A DNA stretch of 64,000 nt from Pelomyxa schiedti (lineage: Eukaryota > Evosea > Pelobiontida > Pelomyxidae). Shown here one piece after another: positions 44,408 through 55,692 of this stretch. Below the pieces are notes generated by a model that ran no database searches, was not told the DNA's origin, and was given only the letters and a program-made list of their open reading frames with translations. Position numbers and translations under genes: made by a program. How positions within the stretch are numbered: the first letter of the stretch is position 1; each line of letters opens with the position of its first letter. The stretch lies in NCBI GenBank assembly GCA_020536535.1, contig JAHLWZ010000448.1, positions 1,786 to 65,785 of the forward strand. The letters run 5' to 3'.

Positions 44408-45699
44408 ATGGCGAGAACCACGTTCTTTGCGGTGCTGCTTATCCTTGGTTGTTGTGGGTTGTTCTCTGCTAAGGCTTCCTTGGTAATGCCGAGCAGTCCA
44501 GTGGCGGGCGCAGACCCATGCAACAGCATGCCCCCCGATTACAGCATCAAGTTGGTGGTGGCACTGTGGCAGACTTCATCGGTTTTGGGCGACAAGAAGG
44601 CGAACATTGACAAACTTGCGGTGGCTGCCGCTGAGGCTGCCGCGAATGGGGCGAATCTCATAGCTGTTCCTGGTGTGTAGTACCACTACAATTTTTTTTT
44701 TTCTCTTTGCTTTTTTGTTGACATGGACCTAAGAGCTGTATACAACTGGGTACTACAATTTCTCTTATCAGCAACTCATCTCGATGGCTGAAACGAGCAA
44801 CGGAGATACATTTCAGCAGATGTCAAAAATCGCCAGGTATTCAAGAAGTGATTGCCTGTCTCACACCAAACAGCACAAACAACATTTCTATAGTCTATGG
44901 TTATATTGAGACCGACAACGCCAAGCATCTGTATGACAGTGCCGTTCTTGTGAGTTATACAGGTTCGGTACTGGGGAAAATCCTGTATCCCATAACATTA
45001 TCAATGTAGGGGAACGCTTGATCAATTACCGTAAGGTTCACGTCGACGGTATTGAAAACTATGTGTTCACTTGCGGAGAAGAGGTATCTTCTCCATTATG
45101 CCACTATACTCCTAATTAGTGTAAAACCTCAGCTGGGCCCAGTAGTGGAACTTCTGGGGGTTAGAATAGGTAATACTCTTTGAATTTAACCATGTGGTAC
45201 CACATCTCTAACGATTATGCAGGTCTGTTGATCTGTGCAGATGTGTCATTCCCAGAGGCTGCCCGAGTACTCGCTCTCCAAGATGCAGATTTCATTATCA
45301 TTCCTACTGCTCAAGCTGCACTTCCCGAGTTCAATGGATACAGCAATGCAACTGTACCTTCAGTATGTATCACCCCTTCGTACTTTCATTTCTAACAAGT
45401 TGGAAGCGCGCAAATGAAAATATACTTTACGTTGCCTACGTCAACTACGTACAAGAAACAAACTATGCGTCGTTTCATGGCTTGAGCAGATTAAGTGACC
45501 CTGTGTACTGTTCCTGGATTGAGGGGTCCACTGACAAAGAGGAGGTGTGGCTTTGTAATCCCTTACTCCTCACCTAATGTACCCAAAGCTCCTCTATGCA
45601 ACTTTGTATCCCGCCACATGGCGACCATACCGCACCCACGGATTCTCAGAAAGACACCCTGAGTGCTATGGTCTCATTTGTGAAACAACACTCGTATAG
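44408..45699 (+). CDS. secreted carbon-nitrogen hydrolase (nitrilase superfamily)
   Basis: A signal peptide (MARTTFFAVLLILGCCGLFS) precedes a nitrilase fold. All three catalytic residues are present. The Glu is in AVPELYTTGYY, its GAG codon being split by the first intron (44672 / 44734). The Lys is in INYRKVHVDG, and the Cys in GLLICADVSFPEAA. Vanin/biotinidase-like amidases share this secreted layout. The final exon is LLYATLYPATWRPY...ICETTLV. Between MSKIAR and EVIACLTPNSTNNISIVYGY (about 44836-44845) the frame shifts by one base and no plausible intron fixes it. This is either a sequence error or a disabling indel. The substrate is unknown. Confidence 0.8.
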
Positions 45700-45812
45700 A
45701 AAACAAGTTTCTTCCTTTCTTTTGGGTTTTTTTTTTGCTCCACTCCTTGCTGAGGAAGGGAGTGTTTTTTATACCGCGTTTCTATACACAGAGGTTTTAT
45801 GAATACAGTCCA

Positions 45813-46824
45813 TCAAAATATTCCAGGAACTGAGCAATCTTTGTGGAACTGTAAGCAAAGGAAAAAGGTAAAGGGGTTATGCACCTCAGTGTTATCTCTA
45901 ACAAATCTGCTGAATTCTGCAAAGTGTGTAATTGTGTTAGAGTTGTTTGCTTTATTGTGCTCAATACCTCTTGCATTCAGTTTGCCGTCATGGTCTGCAT
46001 CCAGCGCACGAAAGGATTGCTCCAAGGACGTATTGATGTAGTCAGAGTCATCCACTTGACTGACAAAATTAAGATCGTGGAAAGATAGATTCTGGGTGTG
46101 ATTTAGAGAGTCTTGTTTCATAAATATAAATAGTGGCGAGATACATGAACTGAGAGAAGCTTCTCACAAGCAGCTAATGAAAGTTGAATTGCCTCACGAA
46201 CTTCTTCAAGACTGATAGTCCCATCACCGTCTCGATCGAACAGTTTGAACAAAACTGTAATGTTTTATAAATAGTGGTCACTTGGGGAAATCTACAAGAA
46301 ATTTTTTCTTCCTTGTTGCCTTTACAGAGGACTACAGTGGCGTTAATTCACAAAAGGGGTGAAATGAACGAAAGGACAGGAACTTACTACTCATGCCTGT
46401 AGCCAATTCCAAAAAATCAACAAATCCATCTTTCAAATGATTTGTCACTTAGAAAAAAAAGATTACAAGCAACATACCGTGGTTGAGGTCAAACGCCAAG
46501 AAGAAACACTCAGCAAGTTCTGCAGTAATTCCGAATCGTCGTTGCATCAACTTGAAAGAAGGTTTAGATAAAAAAGGAAGGATAGCGAGTTTCAGGTAAT
46601 CACCTCGGAAAATGCACCTTTCTCCAGCAATACAACACCGAGTCTCTTTGTGCCCTTCCTCCTACCCTCTCGTGCATACACTTTAAGGTCCTGCAATAGC
46701 CTGTCTCTCTGGGAACTGGTAACTAACTGAGGTCACCAAGGAACGATTTAACAAAAAGTGAAAACACACATTTGCATGTATACACAGGTGACCTCCTGGA
46801 TGTAGTGCTGCATACGTGACCCAT
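45813..46824 (-). CDS. EF-hand Ca2+ sensor with myristoyl/palmitoyl-type N-terminus
   Basis: Exon 1 reads MGHVCSTTSRRSP, a Gly2/Cys5 signal for myristoylation plus palmitoylation. Then come RDRLLQDLKVYAREGRRKGT and LMQRRFGITAELAECFFLAF. Three EF-hand regions are seen: DLNHDGFVDFLE (assembled across a splice), DRDGDGTISLEE and DADHDGKLNARE. Short introns lie between them. The last exon ends HKDCSVPGIF at 45813. The arrangement resembles calcineurin-B/NCS-like sensors. It probably recruits partners to membranes on Ca2+ binding. Confidence 0.78.
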
Positions 46825-47152
46825 TACCCTTCGGTTGAACACAAAGTTGGTTCTTGTGTTTGTTGTTTGTTCTGTTCGGTTTTTTCGGTGTAACTGCAGC
46901 GAACTGTCCGACGGAAAAGGCATGTACCCTCGGAGATCTCATCTTGGATGTCTTCAATACAAGACCCCGGAGTACTCTTCCCGACACCCCGCATGCATTG
47001 CCCTGGTCTTTGATTTGCATTGTGGAGGATTTCCAGTCAGACTTCACTCCAGTGGCCAGATCCAGATGGCGGATGATGAATTCCCGTAAACGCGGAAGGA
47101 CAAAAATCTAAAACTCGCAAGTGCCCTTACGCACGTAACACCAAGTTTCGAA
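46825..47152. other. divergent spacer with an unexplained open frame
   Basis: It lies between the EF-hand start (minus) and the PX-protein start (plus). A plus-strand frame at 46854-47111 is open and starts hydrophobic (MCLLFVLFGFFGVTA), but it has no domain and would overlap the promoters. I do not call it a gene. Confidence 0.3.
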
Positions 47153-47941
47153 ATGGCAATGAAATCGAAGGCCTCCACGCCAATGGACGGCGACTACCAT
47201 GAAGTAAATGACAATACATTTTGATCTTCGTTATCACGACACCCCCTTACGGATGTGATGACACTATATTTCTCACACATTATTACGAGCGACGCGCTTC
47301 CACACACGAAATTCTTAAACTCACCTTGCATCAATATAACAAGCCTGAATACATATCTATATACGTCACTGACCCCGTTACTGTACAAGACGGCACTGGC
47401 ACCTTCACGCGATACAAAGTAGCCACGGAGGTACATATTCATTTGTCCTTTTTTTTTCCCCTCCTGTTAGATTGTCAAATGCATTGAAAATACAAAGTAA
47501 TCCTTGATGTTGCGGGAGGCATACACCACTTTGACCCCCCAATTAGACAACGTTCCCAGAATACAAGAAGGGTAGGAACTTCTTCGTCTACAGACGTTAC
47601 AAACAGTTTGTTATGCTTAGTGACCATCTCAAAGAGCGCCTAGCAGCCAACCCCAGAAATATAAAATTCGGAGGTTCCCCTTACCCTCCCTTTTCTCCCT
47701 CCTGTAAATATTGGTTATCTCTAACGCAAACATACACAACAAAGATGTACCACCATTGCCAGGAAATACTGTTGGCTCCTTGTTTAACTTGGGGAATTCC
47801 CGCTTTGACACGGAATTTCTCGAGGAACGCAGAAAGGGCCTAGAGGATTTTATAAATGTGGTGGCAAAGCACAATGCATTCAGATTTGAGCCAGCCTTGC
47901 ACAACTTCCTCCAGAATGACGATTTCACACAACCTCTTTAG
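47153..47941 (+). CDS. PX-domain sorting nexin, SNX3/Grd19-like
   Basis: Exon 1 (47153-47203, MAMKSKASTPMDGDYHE) is followed by exons giving a PX domain: YISIYVTDPVTV, TFTRYKVATE, KKGRNFFVYRRYKQFVMLSD, VPPLPGNTVG, DTEFLEERRKGLEDFINVV and LHNFLQND. The RRYKQF motif and the Pro-rich loop bind PI3P. There is almost nothing outside the PX domain, as in SNX3/SNX12. It should act in endosome-to-Golgi retrieval. Exon joins around 47485-47530 and 47655-47740 are approximate. The gene ends TQPL. Confidence 0.82.
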
Positions 47942-47959
47942 ATTGTACCACTTGGTAGA

Positions 47960-47981
47960 ACAAAAAAAAAAAAAAAAAACA
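47960..47981. repeat. poly(A) tract between convergent genes
   Basis: A run of A after the PX-gene stop, opposite the 3' end of the minus-strand gene. Likely length-variable. Confidence 0.8.
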
Positions 47982-48009
47982 ACAAAAAAACCAAACATAT
48001 TTCATTCAC

Positions 48010-49590
48010 TCAATACCCTAAACGGTTTCTTAGCCTGCGGTGTTTTTCTTTCTGTTCATTGAGTGCTGTGAAATGGTCTACGGGCGTCCGATTGTAATTG
48101 AGGCGGCCCCACAACAAAGAGTCCTGCACGCAGGAAAGATGAGCACATAAATCCTCCAGTGTTGGGTAGTAAGCTTGTGGCGCATTCATGTCAATCATGT
48201 ACCAGCCAAATTGGTCGTCATTCACTGGAACTGCATAAGGTGAATCTGTGTGAGAGAGCCAGACTTCACGACACTCGGGCCACCGCCGTGCAATCCTCGT
48301 ACCGTGTTGAACGAACCGTTCCGGGAATGCCTGTTTGAATTTGAATGGTGGTTGTTTGAGAGTGCGAGAGTTAGAGAAAACAAAGGCTGAAGGGATGGAA
48401 TTGCTCACTTCCTGGTAGACAAATGGAGAAGTCACTACGGTGTAAACAGGAGCCCCCATGTTGGAACATCTAACGAAGCATGACGATACTGTTGCTGCTC
48501 GGAGAGAGATTACACTCTGCTGATATTCCAATAAACCATGAAACCACCTTGATTTTTTGGTTATTGGTCTTGTGTGGGTACAGCATACTACAATCATACA
48601 TACAGGTTTTTCCAGTCATCGATTACAGCCTGCAATTATGTTAGAGGGTGCTTAAGTAAACAATTATGGGAACCTGACCTGGTCCCAATAGAGGCAACGA
48701 TCTGTACTTGGACGGATCAGGTACTCACAGAGGGTTATCCAATCTTTTTGCTTTATCCTTTCTCGATCAATAGAAACTGATGTCATTAAGTGCGACATAT
48801 AGGTAATGTGCAAAGCAGAGACAGACCTAGCTCACATAACCATGCCCTAGTTGGTGCAGGAAGAATCTCGTTTTGGTAAAGCATATCCCAGGTTCCAATG
48901 GAAGCAGTATTAAACAGTTCAGTCCATTTGGTACTTGCCCACTGCCGCACAGGTGAGATTCGAGTCAAAGCTGGAGTTGGGCCTGGCGAGTTGGAGTAGC
49001 TACATGGTGGGCCGAGCAAGGGAGAGGCTGGAACAGTGCACACTGGCGGTGGCATTGTGTGCGTCGGAATGAATTGGACAGGTGTATGAGTGGCTGTGTT
49101 TTGTGTGGTACACATGCAAGCAACACCATTGATTCCATGGTAATGCAGGGCGGTACTATCCACACAATCAATAACATCGGGTGGTCTTAGGAGGAAGTTG
49201 GAGACTCCGTTATGAGGTGATGGTTGAACAGACCGATCAACTACTAATACTAGGTCACAAGGAGGATAAATGGATGAAGGGCGCACTTATTACATGGCTA
49301 TCATAAAAAGGTGTATTTGGAGAGAACTGAACCCAAACATGCATCTCCAGCTTGGCCTCAGAATCTTCAGAGGATCGTTCAAGTCTGACATTATGATACT
49401 GTGAGGCAGTTCCATGGTAACAACGGCAAAGAACCAAGTAGTCATCCTTAACCAGCTTCACAGAAGCTATCTGTGGAGGTGGTTGATTGTGACAAATGAG
49501 TAACCTCGCTCCAAGCTGCAAAAAATCCTCCAGTAACCTTTTTGATGGCAAATTAATCCAGTGACCCTCACTCATTACTTCTCTTGACAT
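48010..49590 (-). CDS. unrecognised multi-exon protein
   Basis: The start MSREVMSEGHWINLPSKRLL leads through exons to VQFSPNTPFYDSHV, then a long exon with DLVLVVDRSVQPSPHNGVSN and a Pro/Thr-rich linker. Further exons are ERIKQKDWITLCEYLIRPST, YWDQAVIDDWKNL, RWFHGLLEYQQSV and MGAPVYTVVTSPFVYQE. The last, largest exon has WPECREVWLSHTDSPYAVPV, DDQFGWYMIDMNAPQAYYPT and a C-terminal basic tail. Splices join in frame, so it is likely one real gene of about 450 residues. I do not recognise the family. The Gly-Trp-Tyr-Met-Ile-Asp segment looks like a folded globular domain. Confidence 0.55.
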
Positions 49591-50342
49591 TATTATATTA
49601 TGTGTAACGAAGTGGTCCACATTAATAACAAACAGAAAAGAAAAAGCCAAGAACAAACTGGTAGGACGAAGTCAGCTTGAATTGTTTGGCCGAAGTCACT
49701 ACATAGCGACTTCGGTTGCTTCTTTCGTTCGGTAGGCTGTGGCACTCGACGTTGTCCCTCACGTGCCTGAACAGCGGTCCAAGTGCCTCGGTAATAGACA
49801 ACAGCATGTACAAGTTGTACAAACAAACAATAAATAAGGGTGTGTTTTGTGTTTGTCTGTTTTTGTTTTGTTTTGTTTTGTTCTTGTGTATGCCGTATGG
49901 AAGAGGCTTTTTTTTTTTTGTTTGGCGAAGTCGATAGCTCAAGTTGGTTTCCTTGCACCCCAAGTGGGTGGGGTAATAATCACCACGATGTTTTTGTAGT
50001 GGGTGGTTGTTCTACTCATCACCGACAACAAGCATCGTGGGCTCCTCGTGGTGCAGGTCCCAACCACAAAAAGTCTTGTCCCAGACGCCTCTGTGCGGCA
50101 AGTGAGTTTTTGCTTGTTTTGGGGCATTTCACGTACTTTGTTTTGACACTTATCCTTATTATTTCAAAGTCTGCCCTTGGAGTTCGTGTCTCTTCGTAGG
50201 AGAACCTGTTTTCTTTAGTTTCTTTTAAAGGGGAGTAGGGCTATACCTCGTGGAACACCCGTGTATCGCAGAAAAGAAGTGCAGTGGAGCAATTAATGTA
50301 GTTTCTAGTCTCTCCCTCTGGCTGAGATTTCCTTGTGTATAT
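49591..50342. other. region without a supported gene
   Basis: About 750 bases between two minus-strand genes. TTTTG repeats (about 49858-49882) and a T tract (49909-49919) are present. No open frame has a domain. Confidence 0.4.
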
Positions 50343-51290
50343 TCATCCTCCCATATTGAGTGATGGGTGACCAAGTGCAAGCGCTTGTGCTTCAAGTGGG
50401 GTGTTTTTAATGCTTCTAGGCACCAAGTAAGTTGGTCCTGTTTGATCCTTGGGGACTTGGGAGATGGATGAGTGGTACGACTCACTTAAAATGAAAGGTA
50501 CCTGATCAGGGCCATGCTGAGAGCACATGCAAACAAAGATATCCGATCCCAAATTGAAGATGATGTCGTGGGTCTCCGCAGAGCTAGAAGCGACCCTCTC
50601 TTGGGCACTAATCTTTGCAAAAAGGTGGTCTAATCTCTGCGAAACTACTGGATTTGCGGGATCTGTGCCTTGGGGTAAACAAGATGACAACTTTTAAGGG
50701 ATTACCTGGATGTGTGCCGACAGTAATAACAACGGTAATTCCAGTAGACATGAAGATGTTCAAAATTTTTTCTGCAACAGGCCACTTGGAATCATTCAGG
50801 GCGAATTCAACCATATCACCTTGTTGGCATCAGACGATAAGAAGTATCAAATGAAGAGACCAGGTATCACAACGCAGGTGCCAGCAGGGGAGGCGTCCTG
50901 GGCGTCACTCATTATGGTAAAGGCAGCGTGTAGGGCGGGGTCTGTGATAGACATCCCCAAGCAAGCGTCGCTCAGCATAAACACACTCTCAATGTTGGCA
51001 TCGGAACCGTGGTGCTCGGCCGACTCGGCGAGGCCTGGCGTCGTTACCTCCAAATGTCGTTGCAGCAACAACGCGTAAGGCGACGACGACGCCGACGCGT
51101 GAGCGCTGGACGACGTAGTATGGGCCGAAGAGGCGGAAGTCGCCGAAGTGTGGTGCGACGACGGCGGCGAAGTGGCACGATGAACAGACGTAGCAGTGGG
51201 CGTCCTGTGTACTGCCGTGCTTTTCATTGGTACGGCCTTTACGCGTGACGCCGCCGATCCGGACTGTGACGCCGCTATCCTGCTCAACAT
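50343..51290 (-). CDS. unrecognised multi-exon protein
   Basis: Exon 1 starts MLSRIAASQSGSAA and is very Ser/Thr/His/Ala-rich for about 75 residues (GC-rich DNA). It then becomes ordered: DANIESVFMLSDACLGMSIT, PAGTCVVIP. The codon at the splice is completed by exon 2: GDMVEFALNDSKWPVAEKIL, FMSTGITVVITVGTHP. Exon 3 gives QRLDHLFAKISAQERVASSS and FNLGSDIFVCMCSQHGPDQ. The last part, to 50343, is short. The alternating helix and strand pattern suggests an alpha/beta domain, but no family is recognised. It diverges from the cyclin Y gene, with 162 bases between the starts. Confidence 0.55.
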
Positions 51291-51452
51291 CTTTCTGGGT
51301 TTTTTTACTGTTTGTTTGCTATTCGGGTTCTTTTTGTGGCAACGAGATTTTCTTCTCGGCCATGCAGGGAAATCACTGATGCCAACATTTCGAAAAAAGT
51401 GCAGATCTCCGAAGGAACAGCAGGCAGAAAAAACAAATAAACAACAAACCAG

Positions 51453-53142
51453 ATGGGGAACTGTTGCGGCAGCGGAAGTAACAGTCCCGAGGGCCTTTTT
51501 TCTTCGTCGGGCACAGAGATCGGCAAGATGAACGACTCATTTGGCTGTACCGCCACAATCGCAACAGAAGATCCGGACAAGAACACGGACACCAAGAAAC
51601 ATGACGACTCTGATGACGACAGCGATTTCGACTCGAGCGACGACGATAAGCCCGATCCTGCTCTGGAGGAGTCGAGGCCGTTGGTGAAACCTCCGAGTGC
51701 TGCTGTGACAAAAAAAAAGATAGTCGCGGCTCCACCACCAAAAAGAGCCTTGATTACTTCTCCAACATCCACTGCTGCATCAAGACCAAAGATAACTACA
51801 AGGACTGCTTCACGGCTACAAGACCAGGTGTCTGTAGCCAATGAAGGCGACATTGGTGACGGAGACCCAAAGCCAAGCGCTAGTGCAGGTGTTGTATGTG
51901 AGAGTGCAGCAGCAATTGATACTAGCGCTTCAAGTGGGTGCGAGACAACCTCAGAATCCACTGATGGAACGTCTGAAGCACCTTCTACACGTAGGCCCAG
52001 TTACATTCAATCTTAATCATGACATTTTTGTGCAGCAACTGTGAAAATAGCTAATTTCCATAACCGGCGGATAGCGTACCAACTAAACTCCTAAAATTAC
52101 CTTTGACTTTCATCAAGGGAACTGGTTGCCGGGGAGCGCAAACATATGAATAACTCTACTAGTTCACTGTACATACGAACTGAATTATCTCATCCAAACC
52201 TAATGGAGCTCCTCCGATGGTGAGCAATACACATTTCCCCCCCCCCCCCCCCCCCGTTTTGGTGCTCAATTGTGCACTTTCATACGTGTTTGGGTGTACT
52301 GACAAATAACTCAATTTGAGAAATTCGCAGTATGTGCCAAGCCTTACGATATGTTATGGAAACAACACTGGCAAGCGACTCTGAACACGTCATCTACTCT
52401 ATATTTTCCGAGAGCAAGCACCCCATAACTGTACCCACATTAAACAACCCTTCCAACTGTTTTAATCAAGTTTTTATCCTAACAGACCCTATCACCAAAT
52501 GTAATTGACTTACCATCATGCGATGATATCATAGCATTTGTATCAAGAGTTTTTAATTGCACCCATGTATCCTTCCCTTTTCAGTTTTCCTTTGGACCGT
52601 AAACTACCACCTAACATTATACCAGTTAGATCCAGAAGTTGCTGTAATGTCACTTGTAGGTTTCAATAAAACTGACAAAGTAAAAACCTAACGACACACA
52701 GATTTACATCGAGCGGGTCACTAAAAGTGGAGCAGCCTTCTGCCCAGAAACATGGAAACGGATGACGCTTATTGCACTGATGGTAGCATCCAAGGTATGG
52801 GATGATCACGCAGTTTGGAATGCCGATTTCTTGACAACGTAATACTTCGATTATGACCCACTGCAGTAACATTTAACAGATTTGACATGCTTACCCAAGA
52901 CGATCTCAACAAAATGGAATGCCGGTTCCTTAACCTAGTTGAATTCACAGTTTCTGTCTCCCGTGCCGAGTACCTTCCCTCCACTTTTCCCTTTTGTGAC
53001 GCCTTTCTTTCACAGTTATGTCGAAATGTACACATCATTGAGCAGATTCTCTGCGGACTTCCCTCTCAAGCCATTAGCTTCAGCTGCAGAATCCAGACTC
53101 GTAGGCTCACGTCTCCTATCCTTGATTCACTCAACCCCTTAA
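51453..53142 (+). CDS. CCNY: cyclin Y homologue
   Basis: The start MGNCCGSGSNSPEG carries a myristoylation signal plus two Cys for palmitoylation. Cyclin Y of animals also has a myristoylated Cys-containing N-terminus that places its CDK14/16 partner at the membrane. A disordered acidic region follows (DDSDDDSDFDSSDDD). Spliced exons then give NNSTSSLYIRTELSHPNLME, VAVMSLIYIERVTKSGAAF, PETWKRMTLIALMVASKVWD, DHAVWNADF, FDMLTQDDLNKMECRFLNLV and YVEMYTSLSRFSADFPLKPL. This is the cyclin Y box in order, including the family hallmark ASKVWDD.AVWN. Exon 1 ends 51990, exon 2 begins 52036; later borders near 52260-52690 are approximate. A 17-base poly(C) run lies in an intron at 52238-52254. Expected role: membrane cyclin for PCTAIRE/PFTAIRE-type CDKs. 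Confidence 0.85.
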
Positions 53143-53483
53143 CAGGAACGAACGAAACTGTATGTCCCAGAGGCTACAGGTGTAAGGAAGCTCAACAAAC
53201 GAGGCAGCGAGGGATCTTTACAGCCCATGGCCTCCCAGGGTCGAATGGTCCTCAGCTGAGTAAAAAAAAGAATGTTTAAAATTTCGTTTTTTTCCCGAAG
53301 TTCCATGACAATTTAAGACTAATGGCTGGTATGGGTTGTATACTGCTGATAGAAAAAACGAGGCAAATAAGAACAAGTAAAGGGAAACCAACGGAATGGC
53401 AGCAGCCACTGACATCGAGAATGGTATTCGGAATTTACTGTATGTGTGTGGTTCTGGTGGTTCTGAACTCCTCCACAGTTCCA

Positions 53484-55617
53484 ATGTTCTGTTTCCAATG
53501 TGAACAAACCGCTAAGGCTGAGGCGTGCACAATCAGAGGAGTCTGTACCAAGTAATTGTCCCCTTGAGGAATGACATTAGCAGTAATAAATAGTAGTAGA
53601 AATAAAATAACTCCCAAAAGGGATGCGCAATTGGCTGGTCTCGAGGATCACCTAATGTGGGGTCTGCAGTCTCTTGCAGTGCATGCGCAAGTTGCTCTTG
53701 ACGGAAATATTCCTCTGCCGGAAAATCTGTATATGTTCATGGCCAAGGTTAATACTTTATGGCAATATGTTTCCAAAAACTCTGCTCTAGGCATTATTTT
53801 CTACTCTGACCAATGTCAATTTCTCCTGCGACGATATAGTGTCTTTCATACGCGAATGTGTTGAATTTAGGGATTTGATCAAAAGTTCCAATCCCACTCC
53901 TGTACAGCCGCTTCCTGGTGAAACTTTCTATTCCGGTAATTGCGGTAGTTTATTGAACCATACAGCTGTGGCAACATGGGTCCCTGGAGCAACGATGGCT
54001 GATATGATAGCAGAAGCGAGGGCTTTCTTAATTTCAAAGAGGTTCGCCAGACTCGGGAAAGGTAATGCTGTCATGCCTTTCCATTGTTCTTACTTCGAGT
54101 ACCTTTGCAGACAGAGTCTGTTTACAGGAATTATTGATGTATGGACTGAAGGGAATTGCTGCCTACTATTACCACTCTCAAGTTCTTGGTCTGCAGAACG
54201 AGGATATTGGAAAGTTCAGCATAAAGGCTCTCGCATTTGTGGTGAGTCAAAACATAGCTCAAATTAATTGGGCTTACTCTGCTGTAGCACAAGGAGGATC
54301 CCTCTGTAGACGAGCTCTTGGGAATGTGCCTTGAGTGCGGAAAAGGTGCGTTGTTTCTTGGTTTCGGTTATTCAGTTCAAATTTTTGTAGTTAACTTTGC
54401 AACTATGGAACTACTTGACAAGGCTAATACTTCCCATTATGGCAACCCTGAGCCGACTAAAGTACTATGGGCAAAAACTCCACAGTGTGCCAAAGAGGGA
54501 AAGGCAATCCTTGTCTCAGGCCATGACCTCTGGGAACTCGAAGAGATTCTCAAGCATACTCAGGGCAAAGGTATCAATGTGTGGACCCATGGAGAGATGC
54601 TTCCTTGCAACGCCTATCCCCTCCTGAAGAAGTTCCCGCATCTTGTTGGTCACTATGGAACTGCATGGCAAAATCAGAAGCGAGAATTTGAGGTATTCCC
54701 AGGGCCGATATTTATGACCACAAATTGCTATATCCCAGCACCTCGGACGTAAGTAAATCTGAGTTTTGCTCGGTAAACTCACTGCATGATATAGTTATGT
54801 GAATAGAGTATTTGCATCGACACCGGTTGGTGGAGTTGACGTAAAGAAACGTGAGAATTTTGATGCTATGATTCAGTGTGCCCTTGAGATGCCAGGATTT
54901 CAAGCTCCAACTGAGCCACTCGGCTACCTCACCATTGGATTTGGTCACAATGCAACTCTTGGTGCAGCTGGTACAGTAATTGATGCAGTCAAAAGTGGTG
55001 CACTGCGTAGAATTTTCTTGATTGGTGGGTGTGACGGGTTTGAGAAGGAGCGCAATTACTATACTGAGGTAACTATGTACTTCTTGCTAGGCTTGGCTAA
55101 AGATTATGCAATACTTTAAAATAGTTTGCAGAGAAGGTTCCAGCAGATTGCTTAATGCTCACCTTGGCATGTGGAAAATTCAAGGTCAACATGAATGACT
55201 ATGGCACTCTTGTAGGCTTACCCAGGTTGCTTGACATGGGGCAATGCAATGACGCGTACTCGGCAATCAGGGTGGCTGTTGCTCTGGCAGAGGCATTTAA
55301 CACAGATGTCAATTCATTACCTCTATCCTTGATTCTTTCTTGGTAAGTGCGGTTTCCACCTAACACTATACCACTCACACTGATGCACAGGTTTGAACAA
55401 AAGGCAGTTGCAATTCTTCTCACTCTGCTGTATTTGGGTATCAAAAACATCTATCTTGGGCCACGTATCCCTGGATTCTTTACTGTATGATTCCTTCTCC
55501 TTGCAATCTTCTCACCGTGGACAGCCAACAATATTGAACATCTTGAAGGAGAAATTCTCCCTTCAGATTGTTGGAAACGTGGACAATGACCTTCGCACCA
55601 TTCTTGGCACACACTAG
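53484..55617 (+). CDS. hcp: hybrid-cluster protein (hydroxylamine / NO reductase type)
   Basis: The N-terminus [21 protein letters not shown] carries the C-x2-C-x8-C-x5-C motif that binds the cubane Fe-S cluster. Later exons give the hybrid-cluster ligands in order: [50 protein letters not shown] and the C-terminal [13 protein letters not shown]. It is about 540 residues, normal for the family. Hcp reduces hydroxylamine or nitric oxide and handles nitrosative stress. It is typical of bacteria, archaea and a few anaerobic eukaryotes, where it was acquired by transfer. Several short spliceosomal-type introns show it is resident in this genome. No targeting peptide precedes the Cys motif, so it is probably cytosolic. 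An acceptor just before the ATG suggests an intron in the 5' leader. Confidence 0.9.
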
Positions 55618-55692
55618 ACAAAAGCAGTGATAAATACAAAGGAATAACAAGAAAGTTTTTTCACCTTTTATATTGCATATTGGTTCGAGGTT

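Noticed and set aside
53322-53483. N-terminal extension of hybrid-cluster protein
   Set aside because: It would place 50 residues before the conserved Cys motif, and an acceptor site lies just before the ATG at 53484; more likely 5' leader sequence.
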